From contig JAYGXS010000005.1 of assembly GCA_036362985.1 (NCBI GenBank), forward strand, positions 55,909,658-55,973,657: 64,000 nt of DNA, read 5' to 3'. How positions within the stretch are numbered: position 1 is the stretch's first letter; the number at the start of each line of letters is the position of its first letter. The position numbers and the translations under genes are program-made. Positions 43,497-56,115 of the stretch are shown here, in pieces. Under the pieces are notes generated by a model. It was not told the origin of the DNA, did no database searches, and was given only the letters and a program-made list of their open reading frames with translations. This DNA comes from Ligula intestinalis. Taxonomy: Eukaryota; Platyhelminthes; Cestoda; Diphyllobothriidea; Diphyllobothriidae.

Positions 43497-46400
43497 ATGT
43501 TATTTCAACTGCAATTTGTTGTGCTGCTCCTAGCTTATTTCGTTCATTCGCGGCCACCTGTTGTGAAAAGTCGTATGGCAGCGGGGCAACCAGGTGTACC
43601 GATGGATCCCACCTTTTTAAACCAGATGATGCAAGAGCTTAGTAACTACTATCACACCTTTGGACGACCGCGGTAGGACAATTGTGCCTTTACAATATAT
43701 TTGCTGTTTGAAAACTTCTTTTAAAATTTGCTTCGCACAGAATAGACTGCTCGGCTGCAACTATACATAAACAATAATTTGTAACATTTGATTAACATTC
43801 TATGCAGATCCTTGAGATGACATTTTATTAATTTAGTGACATTTACTTAATCGACCACGATGTAAGAAACCCTTACTGATATGCTGGGCGCGTCACAGTC
43901 TGATATTTACGTCCATACTTGAAGAAATCTATGAGGTTGTCAATGTTCATTTTTCAACACCGCACCTCGTGTTCAAATAATTGCTATTTGGCTAGCTCCA
44001 TGCTCTTTCGATGCATATGGAACTTTGAGGATTTGCGTGAGGCCGCTCCTGGACTTTTATGTGCAATGGCCACGCTTACCTCGCCTGGCTTAAGTTAGCT
44101 GCTCAGTATAGAAGCCATAAAATCGGCTATTTAAACAGTGCTTATTCAGACCATCCTGCTTAAACACCACTTATATATTGGAAAATGTGATTGCATTTCT
44201 GCTGTTTTCAACTTTCAGGTTACTTAAGCTAGATGAATCTAAAATGTATCTTTTATAGCATTAGAATGGTTATGACGCTCCAAAAATAAGACAGTTTTGC
44301 CTGCTTGTACGAAGGCTGCATAATAAAACTCGCATCATGAGATTATCAAGAACACGCATGCCATTATACATCAGTTAGGTCGCAGTGTTCTTCGCTTATT
44401 GAAAAATGAAAGCCATCTGTGTAAATCTGGTTCAGTAAAGTTGAGCAATCTACCAACGCAGATTGAGATAGTGAACCATTTCAACCATACATCCAGGCAT
44501 CCAGTAAACTTTGCATATCGCATTCTACACAACTTAAATTCTATTCAAATTAAATGATGCACATTTGACCAGTGATTTTATTTTTTTATTTTTGTTTATC
44601 TCTGATGGGAAACTTGATGAAGAAGTCCTCTTTTAAATTATTTTCGTAGAAAATTAGATACAGTTGTATTTGTCATTCGAAGCATTGATGCTTGCGAGGT
44701 TTGACACTTTTTCAAATGTTGAAGCGTTTGGACGTTGAGTTGACTATATTTATAAGTAAGTATCCATATATGTATGAAGTATGCTTCATAACTGTGCAAA
44801 ATTGGTTAAGTATACATTACTATTCGATAAATCATTTCAAAAATACATTACCTAAACAATAAATTTGCTTCAAGTAAAGTACTCATCACACGTGATATAC
44901 AAAACCGCGAAATACGTGGTTACCCTTGGCATGATGAACGAAATGAAACTACCGAGATCATTCTTAATATTAAGATCGTTTCTGTTATCAGAACATCAGA
45001 GAAGACAAATATTGTCGGGAAATGACTCCAGGAACGTTTTTCAATCATGAATTTTCGAAAAATGTGGTTAAGTCCAAATCTTATCGGAAAAAAACTCAAC
45101 TATTCATATTACTCATTTTATGGATTCTTTGTGAATAAAATGAATCGGGTTGACATAAATAGTATAGATGACAGAACCAGATCGTTTCCCTATATATTAA
45201 CTTTCCTATATGCCCTAATGCATAAGTATTAAAAATGATTGTAAACTAAATTTACTGCTGGTAGGTTTACCTACTAATCGAGTCTCAAATTAATTGCATT
45301 TCGAAGATAAATGTAAACTCCTCCTCTTAGTGAGATAAACATTTTCTTAGGTTTCTAACCATGAAATTCGTAACAGGCTAAGGTAGGGTTAACCAATCAG
45401 ACATTTTTCGCTTCAAAAAGTTTCAGTTTAATGATATATTCGCATTAGTGTTTTTTATATAACGGGTATGTAAAAGTCGATATTTCGAGTTATACCCAGT
45501 CAATTCCACCCAAAATCTTTTTAGAAAAAATTGACTTTCACAATAGTAACTAAACATTGAAAAGTGCTTACATAATAGAAAACATTTTATAGACGTTTAA
45601 AACTAGGCAGTTTATTACGAAGATGCATACTTAAGAATAAAAAACCGGTTAAAAACAATAAAATTTAATAAAAAATTAAATTACTCAAAAATGAACTGAA
45701 AAAATTGAATTATTCAGTCTTTTCTGCATATGGGATAGAAAAAAACCAAACATTACCGACGAAAACGCCGGTGGAAGGTAATCTAGCTGCGTGTATATCA
45801 GAATAAACGTTTCAAATTTGTGCGCATTACCACAACTATAAGCAAACAAATATTTTACTCGTCGCGAGTGAAGAAACGCACTGTATGTCCAACTGAATTG
45901 GCGATAACTTCCATGTCAAGTAACTTATAGTCAGGCAATATTGTGATGCATCCATCGCACTCTTCTTTCTCACTGACCTCGCTCTGAAAATAGGGTAGAA
46001 GGAGACTGACTCTAGTTCCTGTAGTCAGTCACTGTACAAAAGCATACAGTACTGACCATCAGCACTGAGTTTTGCTGTCAACTGGTAAAGTTCCAGGTCA
46101 TGCAATTTGACCCGTCATAATAAAATTAACCGCGTCAGGAGTCCGAAAGTAGGAAATGTGTTATGTATGCATGTGTATAGGGTGAAGAGCTGAACTCCCA
46201 AACGCTTTGAGTACGCAACAAAAAACCCGGATCCTTCGTACACTTTGTTATATACGACTATCTGATGTGGGTTTATAATCCGGAAGTGGACATTCCGGTT
46301 TTCCTTTTAATTGCACGCATTCTTTCTTCTGCACAATTACTCGTTGCAATCCGACTGTCTACGAGGGCACTAGGTTTAGTCTCAATAAACAAAGTGGGAA

Positions 46401-47785
46401 AGTCCCCAGTACCAGGTCAGTGCATGTGTTGCCGCCATAATTAATATTTGCGATTGTAGTCGACAGGCCTGATAGGCCTCTGGGGGTACATAACGCTCAC
46501 TGACCAATGAGTCCAGTGAATCTTTGTCCATTATGACATGGAGTTAACTCCATTCTGTAGTCGAAGATTCAGAATCCAGCATTGACCCTTTCAATCTATA
46601 TTACCTTTCTCAAAGTTTTCCTTCACATATATTTATGGGTACTATGTAAACATTCTGAAAGGCCCTAAAATAACGCGATAAGTCGAACTAGTCTACCAAA
46701 CCGGCTATTTAGAGTTTTTTCGACAATTATACTGCATATTTAAATATTATGAGCTAGCTGACCACAATTTTAAAACAGCTATGTTACAGTTGACTAGTGC
46801 CAATCTTTTGATAAACTGCTACGATACCTAGAACATTTTAGGATTTCATTTTTTGTGTTAAAGTTACCAGTAGTTATAGACGTAGCCGAAATGAAATCAC
46901 TCATACGGAACTTGTCTTCACCTGACCAAATAGACTTTTTTGCCATGTTATGCCTACATATTCTTTACGTGTTTAATTTTATACAGTAGACTACGATGAA
47001 AAACTGAGAATAAGAACTGCTCCTGAGAGACTGCGCATTGCAGAATATCAGTGACGAAGAATGCAACATGTGTTCACAATAAATAGAGCCTTTTGTTTGA
47101 GGACCACTATATTGTGCTGCTATTGTTACAAGCCAAAATAACTTACGTGGCTTAGTAAGTTAAGCAAGATCCAAGAATCGGTCTAAAACAGTAATTATGT
47201 GTCAGGTCTACCTTAGCATAATTGTGATAACATATAGTAACCATTTTAAATTTCTGTTGGTTATATTTTGCTTCATCACGCGTAGTTTGCAGTTTTCTTA
47301 CTAGGCATAAGCTGCTCAAAATACAATATATTAGATTCCTGCGGTAATTTTTTCAAGGATAACTTAAATGAGCCATTCCTAGGCTAACATGTAGCCGACA
47401 CCTGGGCTTCAGCTTTTTAAAATTGAAGTTGCATTTTGTCTTCTTCTAAAATGAAAGCTTCCACAAACACAATCGGCTTTAACAGATAATTGGTCGTTTA
47501 ATCAGTAATGGTCCCAAGAAAACAAGATAGGGTTTGATAAAATGGGTTTTCGTTTTTGATTTTTAGGATTAAAATTCAGTTTGTTTAAAATAAATCTGAT
47601 CCTTTAGATTCGGAAAGCGTAATGTGGATGAGTCAGGTGCGCGTGTTATTCTACGGCCCAATTGGATGGATCGTTTGTGGCCAGATAAGGCAGATCAGGA
47701 CCGTGATGGACGAGAGGTTATTTTCAGAGACCTGCAGCAGGACAAGACTCCCGATTTGATCAGTTCTTACGCATTGACGATCTAG
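43497..47785 (+). CDS. npf: Neuropeptide F (NPY-family) precursor, two exons
   Basis: Join 43497-43672 and 47608-47785, 117 residues. Secreted prohormone: residues 2-16 (LFQLQFVVLLLAYFV) form a signal peptide. A propeptide region then leads to an amphipathic helix DPTFLNQMMQELSNYYHTF (37-55) and the C-terminus GRPRF-G-KR (56-63), which would yield an amidated ...GRPRF neuropeptide after KR cleavage and use of Gly as amide donor. This is the signature of flatworm neuropeptide F, ligand of NPY/NPF-type receptors. Exon 1 ends CCGCG followed by GTAGGA. Exon 2 starts after CCTTTAG with ATTCGGAAAGCGT. The intron therefore splits the penultimate Arg codon in phase 2, the position conserved in NPY/NPF genes. 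A 54-residue C-terminal flanking peptide follows, without further dibasic sites. The exon pairing is inferred from sequence only. Confidence 0.88.
43673..47607 (+). other. Intron of the neuropeptide F gene
   Basis: 3935 bp, GT...AG, AT-rich. I recognise no transposon, SINE or repeat B copy inside it, unlike most of the window. Short ORFs inside (44865-45050, 45047-45232) resemble no family. Confidence 0.75.
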
Positions 47786-47916
47786 TTACCAAGGAATGTG
47801 AATCGCAACTGAAAATATATTTGTGTGTTATTCCTGTTCCTTTTCTTCTGCCTGCGCTTGATATCCACCCGGAGGGTTTTTTTCAAACTTTTCTTTTCGT
47901 GATGCCAGTAAATGAA

Positions 47917-47922
47917 AATAAA
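47917..47922 (+). terminator. Polyadenylation signal AATAAA
   Basis: First AATAAA after the neuropeptide F stop codon, about 130 bp downstream and followed by a T-rich/GT-rich stretch. Confidence 0.6.
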
Positions 47923-48701
47923 TATATTTGTGTACTATTCTCCTACAAATTTTGAAAAAAATGAGTCGAATAAGCATGCTTTCATGGACAAAATTACATG
48001 TAGGTATTCCACAAAAGCTTGCTGTGTAATAAAAGAAAGTTCCATTTACTTTTCATTTCTGTCCACACTTGAACCGAAAAAGGTCTCATCAGGCTATAGT
48101 GTAGGAGATACGGCTTTGGTGATTATAAAACGCCAGTAGAATTAATTTTTGCAAACAGGAACAGAATATTATCATCGCTAGGTTTTCCTCCTTCAAGCAA
48201 CTCCACTAATACATGTCCCAATCATAAAAGCTAGACAAAAAATGAAAGGCGATGGTGAGGACCCAGTCTGCCGTCTCATTCATCTTAGTTGTTGAATTTG
48301 CATGGAACGTAGGAATTACGATCCCCTAACAACGTTTGAGCTTTGTGAATACAGGGTGTCCTTGGGAAGAGGACGACTCGATCGCTGGGACAATACTTTC
48401 ATTAATCATAAACATAGACAGAGAGCAGTAGCAGATACGAGTAGCGTATGCGCAGGAGTTTGCAGTTTCTATAGGATAAAGTCATTACTGCAACCATACC
48501 ACGACAATTAATAGTAATAACCTTCTTGAGTTTTGACAGATTGCTGAACAGCATGCGGGATCTGACCTGCTGAAGTTTCATTACGCGTGGTGTACTCGGA
48601 TGTGATGGTTGCTCGGCCATCTGTCCCTCTGCTGTTGGCGTAGGATGACGCGGTGGCCTGTCCGTCGCCCGAGTGGTGAAGTCCTTTGGCCAAATTGAGT
48701 G
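47923..48701. other. No gene recognised
   Basis: Short ORFs only; the minus-strand part next to 48702 may be decayed PLE. Confidence 0.35.
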
Positions 48702-48923
48702 TCAGTACTGAATATGGATTGGGACTTCCTGGGACTCGCGTGTTCGCTCGTATTGACAGTCTGTCCTGTCCAGTATGACAGTTGTGCGTCCCCTGTTGCC
48801 AGGCATGATATCGAGGTCATTGTTTTTCTTAAGTGCCTCACTTTCGACCTTGGAGGCAGCGTCTTGTGGTCCATCAGCCATGGGGAAGGATGACACCTGG
48901 AACCGTCTCGCTACATGTGTCAC
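48702..48923 (-). pseudogene. Penelope-like element N-terminal region fragment
   Basis: The minus-strand frame ESEALKKNNDLDIMPGNRGR then TTVILDRTDCQYER matches the conserved block before the PLE reverse transcriptase (AL--L--D-DIVI-PADKGRTTVILDR-DY). It continues into a frame rich in Ser/Thr without clear RT motifs. Confidence 0.55.
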
Positions 48924-51654
48924 ACTATTCTACGGTTACCTCTGTCGAAGGCTTCTCGACAGAATCCGGAACGTGCGGCAAATGAACGCCTTGCTCTACC
49001 GATCGCATCTTCTGCTTTTGGGCTCACTCATCTTTTCTTTTTTTGCCATAACTGATATGTAACGTAGTATTTCTCTGCAATGCAAGGAGCTTGCGCACGG
49101 TAATTTTTCATACCGCCTGCAGAAGCAATCTTATATGTAAACTATATTCAGTTACTTGTTTTTGAGGTATTAGACTGGACTGGACTACTGATTAAGGTCC
49201 TAGCCATTGTCCAGGCCGTTCGGTCCCACCAAAACTCTGTGAATTTAACCAGTGTCCCAGTCCGTTAGAGCCTTTTGAAGACAAATAACGTGATGTAGTT
49301 GACCTGCAAGATATTTCTGCAGCTTTATTGATCGGTTATATTAAAAATTAAAAAAATAGTGCTCCTGACGACTGGGTCCTGGTTCTGTCCGGCACAGGGT
49401 TGGACTGGACATTATGGCGCTACAGTCAGCGCAATCTTGATTTATCTTGCAACGGATAACAACCAGTTGCGTGCATGAGCCTACGTTTGTGATTTATTGG
49501 GGTAGATGGCCTCACCATTCTTAACGGTGGCTCGGAGACTCATTAAGATTACGTTTGCTGAATTATTCGTTTGGGCAGTATTAAAGGGTAAATAAGGTAT
49601 TGTTAACTGTACCTTCTTAACCCGTCTTACCTATTTAAACATGGATATATGTTTCAGTTAAGTATTACGTTGGTTTGCAGTTTTTATGCTCGTATACGGC
49701 TTTTGAATGCAATGTTCCGCAACATTTATTTGTAGGTCCCCTCAATATATCTATTCCCCCGCTCAAATGCTTAAAGTATTTTGTGGTATTACATTTACTT
49801 ATTGGCTAGTGAGCGTAAATTAAATTGTAATTTTAGTGGAAGTGGTCAAAAATATTTAATGAAATAAGATTATCCTTAAGAATAAAATTTGATCAACATA
49901 AACTTCTGTTGGGGAGGATTTGAATGCTAGGCGAGGGAATTTCGACCTTATGTAGGCGGACTTTAGCAATAAGGGAAATTCGTTCCCATATAGGTGGAAT
50001 TTAACGAAAAATGTAAAGTCAGGCTCCCGAACATTTAAAAGTAGTTTTTTATTATAAGTTGACAGGATTTTTGGGGCCTCTAAAATCGATCTTGTCTAAT
50101 ACCAATTTTTTTTCTCGATGCAATATATATCAATACGGACGTGCGTTGTTTAGAGCCGTTGCGTGATTTGCGATATCGTTTATATTTAGCACACCTTTTT
50201 CTTTTTTTATTCAATGCCATTATTTGTCTTCTGACTGCATTCATTTGAGGGAATCAAATACATGTTTATTACACAGATTTATCCGTAAATGCTGATTATT
50301 CACCATACCCGTAATTCAAAACATAGACAGGTGCTTCGACAAATTGTTTTCGCTGCATGAAATCATCGCGAGGACTTTGGTTTTCGACAAGTTTCATACG
50401 CTTCATGGCCTAAACATCAGTTTTTTATTTTATTTATTTTTTGATTTCCTGAGAACGAAAGAAATGTGTGAACATGAAAGAAATTATTCGCAAAAGCTTT
50501 TGCAAATTGTTAGCGAAATTCGGCATGGATATTTTAACTGAAATTTGCCAGCTCAAAGTACTGAGCATGTAATATTTCTATTCCACTCATGGATAGTCAA
50601 GGGGATGGAACCGGCGATTGATTCATTATATTCATCAGTTTGGAATTTCTTTACCTCAAAAAGACAATACATCGTTGTGTCTCTATTCCTGTAGGAATGA
50701 ACTTCTGTGTTATAATGACAGAAAAGTTCAGTTTTCAAAGCTCTTGGAAACTTAATTTCGAAGCAGTGCTTATAACGCGTTTGACATAGCGTTTAAGTGA
50801 ACCATCTGTGTCTCTATAGGGTCCAATTTTGTTTCAGTAGTTGAATGTTTGGAAACAACTGTGAGCGCCATAAGTAGTTTATTAAAAAATATAGTTTATT
50901 TTATTTTTGTGTTTAATTTCAGTTAAATTTCTAGTTTCTTATGAAGTTTCACTAGTTTTATTTTGGTTTTACATTTCTTATAGTTAGTTTAGTTTACATA
51001 AGTTTGGCTTACCTTTGATTGGTTACTTTAGTTCGGTTTTAGTTTGCTTTAAGTACTGTTTTAGATTTATTAGTCACATCCGGTTGCTCTTTGAGTTAAA
51101 ATATGTACTAGTTTACTTAACCTTAGTGTAGATAGTTTCATTTATTTATATTTAAGTTCAGTTTTTGTTTAGTTTATAGTACAGTATTATTTGTTTTCAG
51201 TTGTATGTTAGTTGGATTGAGGCTACAAGAAAAATTATAATTTTGAATGAACATCAACGTTCTCTGTTGCCTACAATGCCCGGCTGCCTAAATGTGGTAA
51301 ATTCTGTAAAATGAACGGTCTATTCACATTGTGAACTCCACGGAAATGCAAAATGTTATTCTAGTCCTGATGTAAGAGTAGGCCCAAAAAGTAAACCTGT
51401 TGGAGAAGCCGGATGGGAAGATACTTTTAAAAGGGAACCCTGATATTGGAGGTTTTTGTGGATTGGACATATAGTACAACTGTGAACAAGTCGGGAATAA
51501 TGGCTTATGATTCAGACCGTGGTCACATCTTTCGTTTGAGTGCTTTATCGGCATGCTGCCATGCCCTTAAAAATTTGAAATCGGCAGAGAGGATAGAGAA
51601 AATTGAATGTTGTAAAATGAAAGGCAACCTGAACCGAATACTGGCTAACCAATA
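48924..51654. other. No gene; TTTAG-rich tract at 50890-51230
   Basis: AT-rich, with a low-complexity tract like that at 34690. 49170-49430 contains the phrase GGACTGG several times but no clear repeat structure. Confidence 0.4.
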
Positions 51655-52360
51655 GGAATGGAGAAGCTGACCACCAAAACCAAAAGACCTATAAATAGAA
51701 TCAAGGGAGAATTATGCTGCCAAATCTAAATTCCCTCCACACCCGACTCGAAATTTACTTCTAAATCTAAGCCTTCTTCTCCCATCTCCAACCCAAAATT
51801 ATATCACTTCTTATAAACCCGCACCCCCTAAAGGAAAATTGTATGTCTAAATGAACTCCCCCTTCTCGCTTCCACATCACTTATGGATACGTTTTCACCG
51901 TTTAAAAAAACCTTTGGCTGGAAAGGAGGGACTCGGAGTAAGATTTTGGGAAGACGCCAGTCTTCAGGCCATCCTGAAGCTTGCACGCAAGATGAAGATT
52001 CTCCGACTGTAAACAAAGAATGCGGAGGCGGTGGAAAGTCGAAAAACGGAGCCAAGCGAACGACTAAGACGCGGAACAGTCGGTTAAGCTCCAATGTTAA
52101 GGAAATCCCGCAGTGAACAGGTAGGACTTAACGGCGGGTAACGGATAGCTGATAATTGTTGGTGACCGACCGTTGTACCGACACTGTGTATAGTACCGAA
52201 CGTCCCTGTGGGTAATGGATGGGCGATAACGAACAGCGGTAGCACTCATGGTGGCGCAAGCACCTCGGAAACCTTCGGGAGGCGAAGGCGGTTACAGGCA
52301 AGATAACATGTCCACTTCAAAAAAGCAGTCTGGTGAAGGGTAGTCTGTAAACGTTTGCGC
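51655..52360 (+). repeat. Repeat K, copy 1
   Basis: Direct copy of 53020-53680: AGGAATGGAGAAG, GATACGTTTTC, AGTAAGATTTTGGG, AATGCGGAGG, CGGAACAGTCGGTTAAG, GTGATAACGAACAGCGGTAG-like and AGCACTCATGG blocks in the same order. The 77-codon ORF here (51883-52116) is broken in copy 2, so coding is unlikely or lost. Confidence 0.75.
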
Positions 52361-52481
52361 GAGTATCCCCGCAGCCGCGACTATTTGCACGCGTGCGTGT
52401 ATGCGCGGGGAGGTAGGTCAAGGGTCCTCAGGTCAGCGAGGAGCTAACAGCTGCCTGTGCGAGGCAGGGGACGTTGAACAA

Positions 52482-52504
52482 GGGGGGGGGGGGGGGGGGG
52501 GGGG
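52482..52504 (+). repeat. Poly-G run of 23
   Basis: Uninterrupted G tract followed by TGGGTTGGG. It lies between the two repeat-K copies, and is a likely site of length variation and sequencing error. Confidence 0.95.
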
Positions 52505-53019
52505 TGGGTTGGGACGTACACAAAGTCGGTAAAGAGCCTTCAGATCAGCCAGTCGAAAAGGCTGCCTTTTGAGGCAGACGGTATCAAACTAGAAGGAGGA
52601 CAAACAGCTTTTTTGGGGAAAGGAGAAAATTGTATGTAGGTCAAACAGAATTTCACGGGAGCAGGACGTGAAAAATTAAAAACAAATTTCAGCCAAAATA
52701 GCAGGCTATTTAAACCCAAGAAGTGCTACGTGATGAAGCTCACGGCTTGACTTCTAGATATAGATGGTTTTACATTTGAGAGGAAGCCAAATATATAAAA
52801 TTGCTAGAGAAAACCACTTGAGGAGATTAGTCTAATACGGAAATCCATATAATAGGAGCATTTATAAAACCCGTAAAGAGGGCGGGAGAATAGCTTAAAA
52901 AGAAGGATGCAGCCCGTAGTAGCATGTTTTGTTTCAGTGAGTAGGTAAATAATTGACATTTCATGTGCAAATCAAAAAGGAAATTGAGAGTCAATAACAG
53001 AAGCCGAACGGCGACTGAT

Positions 53020-53680
53020 GAATAGGAATGGAGAAGGTTAAGGCCAAAAACGAAAGATGTCTACCCCATCCCACTTTCAACCTTCAACGGAAACCTATGA
53101 GTCTAAAGCTAAGCCCTCACCTTCAACCAAAAACCATAGCTTACAATCTAACCCACCCTAGTTAACGTCCGCGTCAGTCGTGGATACGTTTTCGCCGTTT
53201 ATGAAGGCTTTCCCTGCATGAATGAAGCGGAGTGACTTGGAGTAAGATTTTGGGCGCACGCCAGTTTTTATGACCCTGCTGAAGCGTGCATGAACAACGA
53301 CGATTCGCTGACTGTAAACGAAGAATGCGGAGGTGGTGGAAAGTCAAAAACGGGCCAAGCAAACGACTAAGACACGGAACAGTCGGTTAAGGTCCACTTT
53401 TAAGGAAATCCCACAGTGAACAGATAGGACTTAACGGCGGGTGACGGACAGCTGATAATTTTTGGTGACCAACAGTTGCACCGACACTGTGTACAGTACC
53501 GAACGTCCCCGCGGGTAATGGGTGGGTGATAACGAACAGCGGTAGCACTCATGGCAGCGCAAGCACCTCGGAGACCTTCGGTAGGTAAAGGCGGTTACAT
53601 GTGAGATGACATGACCATATCAAAATATCAGTTTGGGTAAAAGTAGTCTGTAAACTTTTGGGCAGGAGGACACAAGGAAG
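53020..53680 (+). repeat. Repeat K, copy 2
   Basis: See 51655-52360. Similarity ends near AGTAGTCTGTAAAC in both copies. Confidence 0.75.
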
Positions 53681-53989
53681 CTGAGTAAGAAAGGTAATTT
53701 TTACGCTAATCACACAGAAAAGGTCTCCAGATTTAACCTGTCTGCCGACCTCAACGCCCACTCTGCTTGCGGCTAAAGTGGTTATTTTAAAGTGAGTCTA
53801 ATTTCCTTTGATGGCCAGGCCGTCTACCAAAAAAAACCTCAAAAATAATCTCAAGAGTAATTGCCCCAGGTGACGCAGTAGCTATAATTATGTGGCTTTA
53901 ACCTTAATTTATAATCAAATAAAGTTTTTCGAACTGTTTTGGAAATGAAATTGAAGCGAAAACGATTGAGAGACATGATCTCGTGTAAT

Positions 53990-55650
53990 TTTTTTGTACT
54001 TGTAGATTTTTAAGCTCGTAACACTGGCCCGTCATCAGAGGAAATGAATAGTGGGGAGTGGGAAGGGGGAGCCTAAACGTGTCATGGTTAGTATTGGGGT
54101 TGAGGCGGAGTCCGATACGGTCCATGCGTTGGGGATGCCGCATCAGTAAATTTCCACTCAACCGAGTACTGATAACCCATTGTTGTGGACGCAAGTCAGT
54201 GAACCGTACACGCAAGCCTTTGTTATTTGAACCGAGATCGACGTCTTCGCTCGGTGTTTGATAGCCAAGCTTCGAGGAATTTTCTCGCTTGTCTGGTGTC
54301 GGCCATAGCGATCGCCTCGGTGCCGTCTCATTTAAAGCGATGTACATCCTCAACGGAGTGTGCAACTACGGGCGTTAAATGCTCCCACGAGACGCCGGCC
54401 CGTTTGGTCAACATATACACAAGGACAGCTGGTGCAGGGCATCGGCTAAACAATACTGCTTAGCTGTTTTTACGGGTAAGAGGTCCTTTTCTCGGCGTAG
54501 GACTGCGCGTAGGGAAGATGCGGGCTTGTGGGTGATTTAGATGCCGAAAAAACGTAGTTGTCGAGACATCTTATTGGAAATTCATTTCAAGCAAGGTATG
54601 AAACAGCATTTCTGTGGTACTGGATATCCTTTTGAAAGCAGGTCTTGTGCTTTTTTCTGACGTCTGAGACAATTTGTTGACAAAGTTGGTTGGATATCCA
54701 TTAAAGCTGAAGAACTCGTGTAAGTACGCCAGTTCCTTCTTGAGCAAATCACCACTGCTGCAATAGTGGTGAGCCATTTGGAAAGAGTTTGAGCACAGCC
54801 CCTTTTACGGACTCCAGAGTGGTTACTCCTATAGGTAAGGCGGATTCCCGCAGAGGAGGTCTTTCGGTGGACGCTTGTTGCGAGTTCGCCATCGGGGAGT
54901 GTTTGTGTTCTTACGTCCAGGAATGGGGCGGGGTATCTCCTTTTGCCTGTTCAAAAATATATTGTATTGCTGGGAAGACTTCATTTAGACTCAGGTGCAG
55001 TTGTTTGATGTTGCATGTTTTTATGCTGCCAGTTGTGTCATCTATTTAGCGGAGCCACATCTTCAGTTAAAGAGTTTGTAAAACTTCCGCCTCTAGTTGC
55101 TGCAAGACTAGTGCAGCAAGTAGCCCCATTATTGGCGAGCGCATTGGTGTGCCTGTATGTGTTGATAGTGCTTGCCACCGAACTGACATGAGTTCGTTAG
55201 ACAGATCTTAATTATGTCCAAAACGTACCGTTTTGGAGTGCCCATAGGATTTTCGTTGAAGCGTCAATCTATGCTTCCAATGGTCAAATCATCTGGTTTA
55301 TAGGAAAACCGAGAAGCAACGACGATTGACCTTATACATTCGTCAGGGCTTACGTGGAGGACTTGAATTGCCTGGAGGAATGTCGGTGAGTTTTTGATGC
55401 ACTATTACATCCTATCAATAAGGTGCTTTATTTCCTCTACAGCCATTTGATGAGGTTTAAGGCATTGGATCCAATTGGTGGCATTGTGGACCTCAATAGT
55501 GCAGCAGACTTTTGCACCTCTGGAAGGCCATACGCATGTGCGATGCGAGGGTCACGAAGGTTAATACGTTTTGAGTCCCCGAGACTAAAGAGGTGAATTT
55601 ATGAAGGTCACATTAAAAGGGAGCCAGTGCAGCCTGACTTGTAGCAGTCG
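53990..55650 (-). pseudogene. Penelope-like element: RT plus GIY-YIG, decayed
   Basis: Minus strand in order: HAYGLPEVQK (near 55530), TMPPIGSNALNLIKWL, GTPMRSPIMGLLAALVLQQL (near 55140), MWLR-stop-IDDT (the catalytic YIDD block, Tyr codon now TAA at 55048-55046), FLDVRTQTLPDGEL, KELAYLHEFFSFNGYPTNFV, then GIY-YIG traces CVYVDQTGRRLV and TRQARKFLEAWLSN ending about 54230. All main PLE domains are present in order, spread over several frames with multiple stops. It is the most complete PLE in the window. Confidence 0.8.
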
Positions 55651-55849
55651 GTGCCCATCGCCCCTGCGCTGACTCCAATTGTCTTCGATTGCCAAGCATT
55701 GGTCACCTACGCGTTGCAGCTCCCCCGCACACTTTTGGTAAATCGTCACTAGGAGCCTGTTTTTTCCTCTCCGCCTTAAATTTCCGGTCGATTGGTCGTT
55801 GAGCCGCGTGTAGGCTCGAAGCGGTAGGAATTCATCGTGAGGCCCCTCT

Positions 55850-56115
55850 GTCTAACGGGCACACGATTTTTGGGTGGGTGGGGTATGTCAGGGAACAATT
55901 AAGTTCGCAATAATCCTGCAAACTGAAAACCTTACGAGGGTAAGTTTTGGGAAGTACGCTGACGTCGGGTGAGGACACTGAAGTGCATTTAAATATTATT
56001 GCTAGCCCCTACTGGACCAACGGCGAGCGCGTGAATTCGATGGGATGTTCTCTGACCTCGGGCGAGGTCATTGAGGTACATTTAATTAGTACCGCTAACC
56101 CCAACTAGAATTACG
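55850..56115 (-). repeat. Family G repeat, copy 3 (two sub-units)
   Basis: The reverse complement matches 7150-7345 and 8195-8375. The phrases GGGGTTAGCGGTAC and GGGGCTAGCAATA each head a sub-unit ending in a CCCGAGGTC-like string. Confidence 0.6.

Noticed and set aside
44721..44738. Alternative second exon for neuropeptide F reading (R)FGR-stop
   Set aside because: TTTGGACGTTGA would complete RFGR, but the base before the required split is C, not the G of an AG acceptor, and there is no pyrimidine tract. The site at 47606-47608 satisfies every requirement.
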